Shown: one piece after another, positions 47,736-57,797 of the stretch
How positions within the stretch are numbered: position 1 is the stretch's first letter
How the letters are laid out: each line of letters opens with the position of its first letter
From: an uncultured Clostridia bacterium
Lineage (GTDB): Bacteria; Bacillota; Clostridia; Christensenellales; Borkfalkiaceae
Direction: 5' to 3'
NCBI GenBank assembly: GCA_947629665.1
Contig: CANREJ010000002.1
Coordinates: forward strand, 1 to 64,000
Length of the DNA: 64,000 nucleotides
Made by a program: the position numbers and the translations under genes
The notes under the pieces: generated by a model
Told to the model about the DNA's origin: nothing
Seen by the model: only the letters and a program-made list of their open reading frames with translations
The model's database searches: none

Positions 47736-49829
47736 TTATGATAACTTTTCGAGGAGTTTGAGGTCGATGCCCTTGTCGCCGATTTTTATAATTTCAACCT
47801 TTACGGTGTCGCCGATATTTACCACGTCCTCCACCTTGTCCACGCGCTTATCGGAAAGTTTGGAAATGTGAATCATGCCGTCCTTGCCGGGGGCAAACTC
47901 TACGAACGCGCCGAAGTTCAAAATTCTTACTACCGTACCCACGAACATATCGCCGACTTCGGGGTCGTGAGCTATTGAAAGCACAATCGCCTTTGCGCGC
48001 TCGGCGTTCTCGATGGGGCCCGTGCAGGCTATATATCCCCTGCCGCTGTCGTCCTCGTTGAACTCTATTTCGGTGCCCGTCTCCTCCATTATCTTCTTTA
48101 TCACGCAACCCTGCTTGCCGATAACGTCGCCGATCTTTTCGGGGTCGATTTCAAAGCTGATAATCTTGGGCGCATAAACGGAGAGCTGGGGAGCAACTTC
48201 GGGCACGCACTCGAGCATTTTGGAGAGAATGAACTGCCTGCCTTCATTTGCCTGGTCTATCGCCGTGTGCATTATCTCCTCGGATATACCCTTGATTTTG
48301 ATATCCATCTGGATTGCGGTTATGCCCTTTTGGGTGCCCGCAACCTTGAAGTCCATATCGCCGAGGAAGTCCTCCAAGCCCTGAATATCGGTTAAAACCT
48401 TAAATTCGCCCGTCTCCTGGTTTTTGATAAGCCCCATTGCAACGCCCGCTACGGGGGCTTTTATGGGCACGCCTGCGTCCATTAAAGCCATTGTGGAGCC
48501 GCACACGGAAGCCATCGACGACGAGCCGTTGGACGAAAGGATATCGTTTACTACCCTTATTGCATAGGGGAAGCTCTCCTCGTCAGGAAGCACGGGAATG
48601 AGCGCGCGCTCCGCAAGTGCGCCGTGGCCGATTTCACGCCTGCCGGGGGAACGCAGAGCCTTTGCCTCGCCCGTGCAGTAGCCGGGGAAGTTATATTGGT
48701 GCATGTATCTCTTGGACGTTTCTTCGTCAAGCCCTTCGAGCTTCTGCGCCTCGGTGAGCATTGCAAGGGTGCAGGTTGTCATGGTTTGGGTTTGTCCACG
48801 GGTAAAAATTGCAGAGCCGTGAACTCTGGGAAGTATGTGGCGTTCGCACCAGATGGGACGGACGTCCTTTAAGCCCCTGCCGTCGGGGCGGATACCCTTG
48901 TCGAATATCTTTGCACGTACCTTTTCCTTTGTGAGGTAATAGAGGCTGTCCTTTATTTCGCGCGCGTTGTCGGGATAGATCTCGGCAAAGTGTTCCAAAA
49001 CTTCCTTTTCGGCCTCTTCCTGTCTCTTCTCCCTCTCCTGCCTGTCAAACGTGTCGATTGCCCAATCGATTTTCTCGGAGGCGTATTCGCGCACGACCTT
49101 GTCAAGCTCTTCGGGAACGTGATAAAGCTCAATTTCGCGCTTGGGTTTGCCGACGACGGGAACAATCTCGTTTTCAATAAATTCGCAAATCTTTTGAATT
49201 TCCTTATGGCCGAACATGATTGCTCCAACCATTTGTTCGTTGGTAACTTCGTTCGCGCCGGCCTCAATCATTAAAATCGCGTCCTTTGTGCCTGCGAGAT
49301 TCAAATGAATGTCGCTCTTTTGCCTTTGGGCAAGGTCGGGATTTATAACGTAATTGCCGTCAACAAGCCCTACTACCACCGAGCCCGTAGGACCTGCCCA
49401 AGGAATATCGGAAATTGCAAGCGCGACCGAGGAACCGATCATTGCAAGAGGTTCGGGGGAAATATCGGGCTCAACCGAAATTGCCTGCGCTGTTACCACA
49501 ACGTCGTTGAAAAGTCCCTTGGGGAACAGCGGGCGGAGAGGCCTGTCTATAAGCCTTGCGGTCAAAATTGCCTTGTCGCTCGCCCTGCCCTCGCGCTTTT
49601 TGAAGCCGCCGGGAATTTTGCCTATTGCGTACATTTTTTCGTCGTAGTCGACTTGCAGGGGGAAGAAATCCATGCCCTCGCGGGGAGCTTCGGACATACA
49701 TACCGAAACTATAACCGCCGTTTCGCCACAGCGAACCACGCACGAGCCGTTAGTCTGTTCGGCGTACTTGCCCGTCTCTATAATGACGTCTCTGCCGCCG
49801 ATTGAAAGTGTAAATTGTTTAAAATTCAT
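47736..49829 (-). CDS. pnp: Polyribonucleotide nucleotidyltransferase
   Basis: 697 aa; two RNase PH domains, KH (IDPEKIGDVIGKQGCVIKKI) and S1 domain. Confidence 0.97.
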   Translation of the reverse strand: MNFKQFTLSIGGRDVIIETGKYAEQTNGSCVVRCGETAVIVSVCMSEAPREGMDFFPLQVDYDEKMYAIGKIPGGFKKREGRASDKAILTARLIDRPLRPLFPKGLFNDVVVTAQAISVEPDISPEPLAMIGSSVALAISDIPWAGPTGSVVVGLVDGNYVINPDLAQRQKSDIHLNLAGTKDAILMIEAGANEVTNEQMVGAIMFGHKEIQKICEFIENEIVPVVGKPKREIELYHVPEELDKVVREYASEKIDWAIDTFDRQEREKRQEEAEKEVLEHFAEIYPDNAREIKDSLYYLTKEKVRAKIFDKGIRPDGRGLKDVRPIWCERHILPRVHGSAIFTRGQTQTMTTCTLAMLTEAQKLEGLDEETSKRYMHQYNFPGYCTGEAKALRSPGRREIGHGALAERALIPVLPDEESFPYAIRVVNDILSSNGSSSMASVCGSTMALMDAGVPIKAPVAGVAMGLIKNQETGEFKVLTDIQGLEDFLGDMDFKVAGTQKGITAIQMDIKIKGISEEIMHTAIDQANEGRQFILSKMLECVPEVAPQLSVYAPKIISFEIDPEKIGDVIGKQGCVIKKIMEETGTEIEFNEDDSGRGYIACTGPIENAERAKAIVLSIAHDPEVGDMFVGTVVRILNFGAFVEFAPGKDGMIHISKLSDKRVDKVEDVVNIGDTVKVEIIKIGDKGIDLKLLEKLS

Positions 49830-49924
49830 TATCCATTCTCCTTTTCTGTTCTTGTGCCTGCGGCGCCCGCCGCAAACTTATGAAAAATGAGCGGAATAAA
49901 ACACCCCGCTCAATTTTTTTAAAA

Positions 49925-50179
49925 TTACTTTCTGAGTCCCAAAGCAGCAACGATTGCACAGTATCTTTCGATATCTTTGCTCTTTAAGTAGTCCAAAAGT
50001 CCACGGCGGCGGCCAACCATTTTTAAAAGACCGCGGCGGGAGTGATTGTCGTGAATGTGCTGTTGAAGATGCTCGTTAAGGTGATTGATCCTTTCGGTTA
50101 AAAGAGCAATCTGTACTTCGGGCGAACCTGTATCGCCCTCCTTTGTGGCATACTTTGCAATAATTTCGGACTTTTCCAT
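49925..50179 (-). CDS. rpsO: 30S ribosomal protein S15
   Basis: 84 aa; [46 protein letters not shown]. Confidence 0.97.
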   Translation of the reverse strand: MEKSEIIAKYATKEGDTGSPEVQIALLTERINHLNEHLQQHIHDNHSRRGLLKMVGRRRGLLDYLKSKDIERYCAIVAALGLRK

Positions 50180-50344
50180 TTACTTTATCCTCCTATGGAA
50201 ATATTTGCGGGAAACAAAGCAAGCCGTTGAGTATTCGCACCCCTTTGTATCCGTAACGAATTATATTTTACCATACATACGCGGAAATAGCAAATGATTT
50301 TTTATGTATTTGCGAATTGAATATTTAAAATTTTTAACCGATAT

Positions 50345-51709
50345 TTAATCTGTTGAAAAAAATTTTAAACGTTTTTCGCTTATTGAATCAACTTTATTTA
50401 TATAAGTTGGTATATCCTTTGGAGTGGCAAAGCGCTCTATGCGTTCCCCGGCGGCAAATACGCGCTTTGAAATTGCGTTTGCGCCCACGGCGATATTGTC
50501 GCCGAGTTCTTCCATTACGTCTATATTGTAGACGCAGGCCTTTTGGGGCTTGCACCAGCCAACGTTTTCCAGCCCGCCCGCCTGATATTTTTGGCGGTAG
50601 AGATAGTAAGGAACGTAGCCTGCCGCAGTGAGCATTTCCCGTGAAAGGGCAATCATCTGCCCTATTTGCCCTACGTGAAGCTGTTTTATGTTTTCTTTGA
50701 GTTTTGCACCCGATTTCAGCGATAGAGTATGCACGGTTATATTTTCGGGATTTAAATTTATGGCGGTTTTAAGCGAGTATTCAAATTCGTTTAAACCCTC
50801 GTCGGCAAGCCCCGCTATTAAATCGATATTAATGTCAAAGCCGTATTTTTGCGCCATTTCATATGCTTTAAGAGTTTGCGCGGCAGTGTGCTTTCTGCCT
50901 ATCGCCGCCAAAGTTTCATCGTTAAAAGATTGGGGGTTTACGCATATGCGGTTTACGCCGTTTTGGCGGGATATGTTGAGTTTTTCCTCCGTAAACACAT
51001 CGGGCCGACCTGCTTCCACCGTGTATTCCACAGGCAATTTTACTATTGCGTTTATCGCTTTATATACTTTGTTAAGAATTTCGGCAGACAGTACAAACGG
51101 AGTGCCGCCGCCCAGATATACCGAACGAACCCCCTCGATAAAGGGTTTAACGCTCTCTATTTCCCGCACGAGGCAATCGATATACGATTGCACATACTGC
51201 CTTGTTTTGTCTATCGGCGCAGTAATAAAAGAACAGTAATCACACTTTGTAGGGCAAAACGGCAAGCTGACATACAAAGATTTCCCGCCCTGTCTGAAAG
51301 GTTTTTGCTCTTGCAGTATCCTTTCGATAATTTGGATATTGGCGGTGGAAACGCATAAATTTTTAAAAAGCTCCTTAAAATCCCTGCCTGCGCTTTGCTC
51401 CATTACTGCAAGTTTGGTCGGCCTTATGCCCGTAAGCGCACCCCATGGAAGTTCAATACCCTTGGCTTTTGACAAAACTTTGTAAAACGCAAGTTTTGCA
51501 TAACGCTTTGCGTAACGCTTATACTCCAAATCGTTTAAAGGGTTAAAACTGTCCTCAAAATCATAAAATTCGAACCTGTATTCTATTGTGTTAAAAAATT
51601 TTCCTCCCGAATATGAAAAATAATGGGTGAACTCCTCTTCTTCACAGTTAAAAGCGCGGAGTACGTCCATTATTTCCGGGCGCAGAAATTCACTGTTGGT
51701 ATTTAACAT
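50345..51709 (-). CDS. hemZ: Coproporphyrinogen dehydrogenase HemZ-like radical SAM protein
   Basis: 454 aa; YVSLPFCPTKCDYCSF; HemZ-type N-terminal region. Confidence 0.88.
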   Translation of the reverse strand: MLNTNSEFLRPEIMDVLRAFNCEEEEFTHYFSYSGGKFFNTIEYRFEFYDFEDSFNPLNDLEYKRYAKRYAKLAFYKVLSKAKGIELPWGALTGIRPTKLAVMEQSAGRDFKELFKNLCVSTANIQIIERILQEQKPFRQGGKSLYVSLPFCPTKCDYCSFITAPIDKTRQYVQSYIDCLVREIESVKPFIEGVRSVYLGGGTPFVLSAEILNKVYKAINAIVKLPVEYTVEAGRPDVFTEEKLNISRQNGVNRICVNPQSFNDETLAAIGRKHTAAQTLKAYEMAQKYGFDINIDLIAGLADEGLNEFEYSLKTAINLNPENITVHTLSLKSGAKLKENIKQLHVGQIGQMIALSREMLTAAGYVPYYLYRQKYQAGGLENVGWCKPQKACVYNIDVMEELGDNIAVGANAISKRVFAAGERIERFATPKDIPTYINKVDSISEKRLKFFSTD

Positions 51710-51712
51710 AAT

Positions 51713-52315
51713 TTACCTGACATAGGGATTGTTTTTGCGCTCAAATTCAAGCGTCGTATCTGGGCCGTGCCCCGTGTAAACGGTTGGATTGCCTTCAAGT
51801 ACAAACAGCTTTTTTACACTGCGCACAAGTTTACTCATGCTACCCGTGGGTAAATCTGTTCTGCCCACACTGCAACAAAACAGGGTATCGCCCGAAAAGA
51901 GGCAATTTTCGGCAAGGTAGCACATATTGCCTCCGGTGTGTCCGGGCGTGTGGATAGCCGTAAAATCCACTCCGCACAGCGTAAATTTTTCGCCGTCGGC
52001 CAACGTGCGCGCTATTTTAAATTGAGGAATGTAGACCCCGCCGAATATGCTTGCATTTTCCTCACAGAATATAAAATCTTTTTCATACTCGCCGCATAAA
52101 ATCCGTGCGCCGGTTTTATATAATTCCCCGCACATTCCAACATGGTCGAAATGTCCGTGAGTTAAAAGCACGTATTCGCATTGGAGATTTTTGCGCCTCA
52201 ACTCATCGAGCACACTCTCCTCCGAGGGGTCGATAACAACTGCCGATTTACCGTCCGCGGTTATAATATACGAATTGCTTGCAAAGCCTTCCGGCTCCAC
52301 CTTAAATACTTTCAT
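51713..52315 (-). CDS. MBL-fold metallo-hydrolase (glyoxalase II-like)
   Basis: LTHGHFDHVG, HTPGHTGGNMCYL, LFSGDTLF, VYTGHGPDT. Confidence 0.93.
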   Translation of the reverse strand: MKVFKVEPEGFASNSYIITADGKSAVVIDPSEESVLDELRRKNLQCEYVLLTHGHFDHVGMCGELYKTGARILCGEYEKDFIFCEENASIFGGVYIPQFKIARTLADGEKFTLCGVDFTAIHTPGHTGGNMCYLAENCLFSGDTLFCCSVGRTDLPTGSMSKLVRSVKKLFVLEGNPTVYTGHGPDTTLEFERKNNPYVR

Positions 52316-54444
52316 CAGTTGTTTGTTCTAAAAACTTCTATAATGCGGTTATCGCGCTTTAAGCGGTTCATGAGAAGATCTATATCCGACCGCTTGTTGA
52401 GAGTTACTTTTATATCAAATTCGGCCTGCTTGTCTTTATTTATACGTCCAACAATGTTGGTCATTGAAAGTTGCATTGCAGAAATTTCGGCGGTTATATA
52501 AGCCATTACGCCCGTGTCGTTGGTGGCAATAATCTTTATGCCTGCAAGGAAATCCGACTTGAAGTCGCCCGTCCACTGCGCAGGTTGCAACCGTTCGCGT
52601 TCCAGCCCGCGGAGATTGGGGCAATCGGCCCTGTGGACAATTACACCCCTCCCGCGCGAAATAAAACCGACTATATCATCGCCGGGTACAGGGTTACAGC
52701 AGTGCGCAAGGCTTACGACAAGCCCCGTTACGCCTTGAACCAATACGCTTCCCGCAGGGGTATAGCGCAGTTTGGCGTTATCGATTGCCGAAGCGGGCTT
52801 GGGCGCTTCTTTTTTATAATAATCTATAAGTTTTACTATTACGGTATTTACCGATACGGCCCCGTAGCCGACGGAAGCCATCATTTCCTCTTGCGAGGCA
52901 AATACCATTTTATTTGACAGGCGTTTAAAGGCGTTTTCGGTGAGGAGGTCGGTGAGGTTATAACCTCTGCGCTTTGCCTCCGCTTCAAGCATAGCTCTGC
53001 CCGTGCGGATATTTTCCTCCTTCATTTCCTTTTTGAAGAATTGCCTTATTTTTGCTCTTGCAGAACCCGACTTTACAAATTTAAGCCAATCCCATGAAGG
53101 ACCCTTGCTGTTCGATTGGGTCAATATTTCCACTATATCGCCCGTGGATAGCGTGGCCGTAAGCGGCACAATTTTGCCGTTTACCTTCGCGCCGACGCAC
53201 TTGTTGCCCACTTCCGAGTGGATAGCATAGGCAAAATCAACGGGCGTTGCGTTTAACGGCAACGATAAAACTTTGCCCTTGGGAGTAAATACAAGCAATT
53301 CGTTGTCATACAGGTCGTTCTTTAAACTGTCAACAAACTCCTTGCTCTCGCCCATGCTGCCTTGCCAATTCATGACGTCGCGTATCCAGCTTAAACGGTC
53401 GTCAAAGTCTGTTTTGCTTGATTTCTGCTCTTTGTACATCCAATGCGCGGCAATACCGTATTCGGCCGTCTTGTGCATTTCGACCGTGCGTATTTGAATT
53501 TCAAAGAATTGCCCGAAATTCGTTACAACGGTAGTATGCAACGACTGGTACATGTTACGCTTGGGAGTTGCTATATAATCCTTTATTCTTCCGGGAACAG
53601 GCTTCCACTTGTTGTGGATTTTACCTAAAATTTCGTAGCACTCTATTTCGGTGTCCACAATAACACGCACGGCCGTAATATCGTAAATCTGGTCGAGCGT
53701 TTTATTTTGCAATTTCATTTTACGGTATATAGAATAAAAATGCTTGGGGCGGCCTATTACTTCGCCTTTTATGTTGCTTTCTTTTAAAATTTCCTTAATT
53801 TCGTTTACGACAAACTCAACAAACTCGCGGCGTTCGGCAAGTTCCTGGTGAATATTGGTAACAAGAAATTCATATGCTTCCGGATCGAGATATTTCAGGC
53901 ACAGGTCTTCGAGTTCGCACTTTATTTGCGAAATACCCAGCCTGCCTGCGATGGGCGCATAAATTTCAAGCGTTTCTTTTGCTATGCGTTGCTGGCGTTC
54001 GTTTGAAAGAAAGTTCAGCGAACGCATGTTGTGGAGTCTGTCGGCAAGTTTGATAATTATAACCCGCACGTCGTTTGCCATAGCCACGAAAATTTTGCGG
54101 AAGTTTTCGGCGTCCTCTTCTTCATGGGAATGGTAGTTTATTTTATCGAGCTTGGTTACGCCCTCAACAAGGGTCATTATTTCTTTGCCGAAGCGGACTT
54201 TTATGTCTTCGTCCGTAGCGGGCGTATCCTCTATTACGTCGTGCAAAAATGCCGCCGCAACCGAGGGATAATCCAACCCCAGGTCGATTAAAATTTCCGC
54301 AACGGCGCACGGATGCGTAAAGTACGGTTCGCCTGAGGCCCTCTTTTGCCCCTTGTGCATTAACTCCGCGTAATTATAAGCGGCAAGCAGTTGCTGTTGC
54401 TCGTCGCCGCTGTATTTACTGTGAATCTTATCAAGAACAGTCAT
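52315..54444 (-). CDS. relA: Bifunctional (p)ppGpp synthetase/hydrolase (RelA/SpoT)
   Basis: 709 aa; HDVIEDTPATDEDI (HD), GRPKHFYSIYRKM (synthetase), TGS and ACT domains. Confidence 0.96.
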   Translation of the reverse strand: MTVLDKIHSKYSGDEQQQLLAAYNYAELMHKGQKRASGEPYFTHPCAVAEILIDLGLDYPSVAAAFLHDVIEDTPATDEDIKVRFGKEIMTLVEGVTKLDKINYHSHEEEDAENFRKIFVAMANDVRVIIIKLADRLHNMRSLNFLSNERQQRIAKETLEIYAPIAGRLGISQIKCELEDLCLKYLDPEAYEFLVTNIHQELAERREFVEFVVNEIKEILKESNIKGEVIGRPKHFYSIYRKMKLQNKTLDQIYDITAVRVIVDTEIECYEILGKIHNKWKPVPGRIKDYIATPKRNMYQSLHTTVVTNFGQFFEIQIRTVEMHKTAEYGIAAHWMYKEQKSSKTDFDDRLSWIRDVMNWQGSMGESKEFVDSLKNDLYDNELLVFTPKGKVLSLPLNATPVDFAYAIHSEVGNKCVGAKVNGKIVPLTATLSTGDIVEILTQSNSKGPSWDWLKFVKSGSARAKIRQFFKKEMKEENIRTGRAMLEAEAKRRGYNLTDLLTENAFKRLSNKMVFASQEEMMASVGYGAVSVNTVIVKLIDYYKKEAPKPASAIDNAKLRYTPAGSVLVQGVTGLVVSLAHCCNPVPGDDIVGFISRGRGVIVHRADCPNLRGLERERLQPAQWTGDFKSDFLAGIKIIATNDTGVMAYITAEISAMQLSMTNIVGRINKDKQAEFDIKVTLNKRSDIDLLMNRLKRDNRIIEVFRTNN

Positions 54445-56765
54445 TATCTGTCTCCGTTTTGAATAGCCGCAATTCTGTTGTAGAGAGGGGAATTGGTAAG
54501 TTCTGTCTTTACGCCGCGGTAAACGGTTATCGCACCGCTTTCAAATGATATTAAGCCGAGCTGTAAAAATACGCTCAACGCAAAAGCCGTTTGTATGGAC
54601 GATAGCCCCCAATCGTTATATTTAACCACTTCGCTTATGGAAGAACCGCGGACATTGTTTATATTTGAACATAAAATAGCGTAAATATTGAGCAAATCAT
54701 TGCGGGAAAGAGATATTCCCTGTATGTAGTCGGGCGTTCTTCCCTCGCCGTAAACTTCCAATTGCTTGCCTATGAGAGTTGGCAATGCGTCGGCGTGGTG
54801 CTGTAAAAAAATTATCCTGTTATAGCCGCTGAAATCCACGTCGGCCTGCGGCGATACGAGAATTACGGACGAGAAATTCCTGTTTGACGGAACAAACAGA
54901 TCTACGTTCAATTTTTCCGCGCCCTCAAAGTCTGTAACCGTCCGGTATTCGTCCGCTATAAAAACCGTGCCGAAATCGGGGCAGTTCTTCATGGCCTCCT
55001 CAACTTCTTCCTTTTTGAGGATTTTAGCCTTTTTTATGCCGCCGTAAATAAGATTGAAAACACCGTTCAAGGCAATATCTTCGGGAGCCGATTCGCCTGC
55101 TATTCTGCTATATATAATATCACGGACAAAGCCTTTCACGTATTCCTTGCCGCGGAAGTTGGAAACATTATATTCAAAAATGAGGTATTTGGGCGCACGG
55201 CTTTCAACCAAAGTCGCATAACGGCTTCCGCCGAAATACATCAGCTCTATACGGCTGTCCTTTATGGAAAGATGGTTATTGGGCTGTTTGCCCCAGCGGA
55301 TGGGAACGGCGTTCTCTTCTATTAGGAACATGGGGCGTTTATTCCCCACTCCGAAAGGTTCCAGCAATTCAAGCTCCTTGGCAAATTTAGCCGAATATTC
55401 GCCGCGCAAAACTCCGCTTATCCTAACGGTTGGAATAAAATCCTCCTCCGTGTAATTGGCGGACATATACTCATTTAACGCAGCTTTAAGCCCCTCGTAA
55501 TTTTCTGCCTTTATATTGACCCCGGCAGCCTGCGAATGTCCGCCGAACTCGTCTATATATTGTTCGCACGCTTTTAACGCTTCAAAAATATTTACGTTTT
55601 CAACCGAGCGCGCCGAACCGCGCAATATATCGCCGTGGCGCACAAAAAGTATGACCGGGCGGGAAAATTCATCGGCAAGCCTTGCGGCAACAATTCCCAC
55701 AAATCCGGAATTCCAATTTTCGCCGGCAAGAACGATAATTTTTCCACTCAACCCCTCGTCCATGAGCAGTTCGCGGGCTGCCAAATAAAGCTCGTCGCAA
55801 CATTTCTGCCTTTCCATATTGTATGAGGCAAGTTTTGAAGCCAGCCCAAAAATTTGCGTTTCGTCTGTTGCATTAAACAGGTCAAGCGCCGCTTTTGCAT
55901 CGCCCATTCTGCCCGCGGCGTTGATTTTCGGCGCAATTGAAAAGGCAAGCGTTTGGGAAGTTACCAAACCTTCCTGTTTATAAAATTGGGAATAACAAGA
56001 GCGGGGCTTTGAGTTTATGAGCTTTAATCCCTCATAAACTATATCCCTGTTTTCGCCCGTGAGCGGTACGCTGTCGGCCACCGTTGCAATTGCGGCAAAA
56101 TCAAGATATTTATACGCCTCCTCCCCTAAAAGTGCGCATGCAACTTTAAAGGCAACCCCTGCGCCGCAAAGATTATCGTAGATATATCCATCATTGAATT
56201 TGGGATTTATACATATGCAGTCGGGGATCTTTTCGGGAAGCTCATGGTGATCGGTAACTATTACTTCCGCGCCCTGTTCTTTTATATATTCAACTTCGTT
56301 GAAACATGAAATGCCGCAGTCTACCGTAATTACAAGTTGCGGGAAATATTCTTCAAAAATCTCGTCTATAAGCTCTTCCGATAATCCGTAGCCGTTTTTG
56401 CGTTCTGGTATGCACAAAATAGGTTCCAAACCGAAGTCCTTTAAAGCGTTGCCCATTATTGTGCTTGCACATACGCCGTCGGCGTCATAGTCGCCGTATA
56501 CAACCACGCACCAACCCTCATCGCGCGCACGCGTAATCAACTCCACAGCCTCGCGCATACCTCCCATTTTATATGGCGAAATAAAGTGCGCTTTGGACGG
56601 GTGTAAAAAGTTTTGGATACTTTCCTTATCGGTCAATCCCCTGCCGTAGAGAATCTTAACCGTATCCTCGCATAACCCGCACTCGGCAGCAAGTTGGTTT
56701 ACGATATTAAGTTGTTCTGCCGTAAAAGAAAACTCGGTTAAAATTCTTTTCATAATAAAAGACAA
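54444..56765 (-). CDS. recJ: Single-stranded-DNA-specific exonuclease RecJ
   Basis: 773 aa; VVVYGDYDADGVCAS, VTDHHELPE, DCGISC. Confidence 0.93.
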   Translation of the reverse strand: MSFIMKRILTEFSFTAEQLNIVNQLAAECGLCEDTVKILYGRGLTDKESIQNFLHPSKAHFISPYKMGGMREAVELITRARDEGWCVVVYGDYDADGVCASTIMGNALKDFGLEPILCIPERKNGYGLSEELIDEIFEEYFPQLVITVDCGISCFNEVEYIKEQGAEVIVTDHHELPEKIPDCICINPKFNDGYIYDNLCGAGVAFKVACALLGEEAYKYLDFAAIATVADSVPLTGENRDIVYEGLKLINSKPRSCYSQFYKQEGLVTSQTLAFSIAPKINAAGRMGDAKAALDLFNATDETQIFGLASKLASYNMERQKCCDELYLAARELLMDEGLSGKIIVLAGENWNSGFVGIVAARLADEFSRPVILFVRHGDILRGSARSVENVNIFEALKACEQYIDEFGGHSQAAGVNIKAENYEGLKAALNEYMSANYTEEDFIPTVRISGVLRGEYSAKFAKELELLEPFGVGNKRPMFLIEENAVPIRWGKQPNNHLSIKDSRIELMYFGGSRYATLVESRAPKYLIFEYNVSNFRGKEYVKGFVRDIIYSRIAGESAPEDIALNGVFNLIYGGIKKAKILKKEEVEEAMKNCPDFGTVFIADEYRTVTDFEGAEKLNVDLFVPSNRNFSSVILVSPQADVDFSGYNRIIFLQHHADALPTLIGKQLEVYGEGRTPDYIQGISLSRNDLLNIYAILCSNINNVRGSSISEVVKYNDWGLSSIQTAFALSVFLQLGLISFESGAITVYRGVKTELTNSPLYNRIAAIQNGDR

Positions 56766-56798
56766 AAAGGCGGGTTGCCCCGCCTTTGAAGTTTAAGG

Positions 56799-57797
56799 TT
56801 AGTTACCCTTCTTTTTCGAGGGCTTTGCGGCAATTTTCTTGCCTGTATTTTTTATGAAGATGTATACGTACGGGGCAACAATCACGTTACCATATACCGC
56901 AACGGCAAACGAAGTAAAGGCAAGAGCCATTGGTATAAGCGCGGGAATTACCGAAAGTGAACTGATTGCCGTGGCAACAAAGAACAAAACGGCCGTAACG
57001 GCAAGGATTGCGGGCACCGCAATGTTTGTTTTGCGCGTTTGGCGCGCAGACAGTTCCGCCAATTCCTCCACGCCGATATTTGCGTTTTCCTTAGCGTTGC
57101 GTTTAATTCTTTCCAACATAAACGTAACGCCCAATACCGTAACAAGCGTAAGAATTATTCCAAACACCAAAGCCGATGACGATACAGGTACGCGGCAGAG
57201 GGCAAGCACCGCAGCATAGAGCGCAATATTATGCAAATCTATGGCAATTGCGGTAAACGCCGCCGAAAACCTGAATCTTATCATTGTGTATATCAGTTGT
57301 GCAACAACTATTACGGCAAGTGCAACCGCCGCTCTCCAAAGCGTATATCCGCCGCCAAGTTCGGCTGTTTGCTCCGCAAGAGTTGCCTGCGCTTTAACGG
57401 TTTCCCCGTCGATATACTTTGATAATACTTCTTTAAGTTTATTGTTTATGTTTTTAACGGCTGTTTGAAGCGCCGAATTGTCAACCGACGTTGAAAATCT
57501 GTATTCTATCTGTTTTTCATCGCTGAATGACGACCCGTTGGTTTTTGCATAATATTTTACGCCCGAAGCGTCGAGGACATCCGCACAAATCCCTTCAATA
57601 TCAACGTCCCCGCCGTTTAATTCCACAATGCTGTACGATACGGTGATTGATTTATAGCTTGAATATTCCCCGCCGTAGTTGAAAAATCCGTTGGAAACAA
57701 AGTGCAATACCGTGCCGAGCGCCATGCCGATTACTATAACCACACATGAGATTATTGCAAGAATACGGAATTTTAATTCGTTGCTTAACTTATTCAT
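56799..57797 (-). CDS. secF: Divergent SecF-like protein translocase subunit
   Basis: 332 aa; N-terminal TM plus C-terminal TM bundle; overlaps the secD-like gene; lies between recJ and the scfB/yajC block. Confidence 0.72.
   Translation of the reverse strand: MNKLSNELKFRILAIISCVVIVIGMALGTVLHFVSNGFFNYGGEYSSYKSITVSYSIVELNGGDVDIEGICADVLDASGVKYYAKTNGSSFSDEKQIEYRFSTSVDNSALQTAVKNINNKLKEVLSKYIDGETVKAQATLAEQTAELGGGYTLWRAAVALAVIVVAQLIYTMIRFRFSAAFTAIAIDLHNIALYAAVLALCRVPVSSSALVFGIILTLVTVLGVTFMLERIKRNAKENANIGVEELAELSARQTRKTNIAVPAILAVTAVLFFVATAISSLSVIPALIPMALAFTSFAVAVYGNVIVAPYVYIFIKNTGKKIAAKPSKKKGN

Noticed and set aside
52471-52917. 148-aa plus-strand ORF opposite relA
   Set aside because: Antisense shadow ORF of an unambiguous RelA/SpoT gene.
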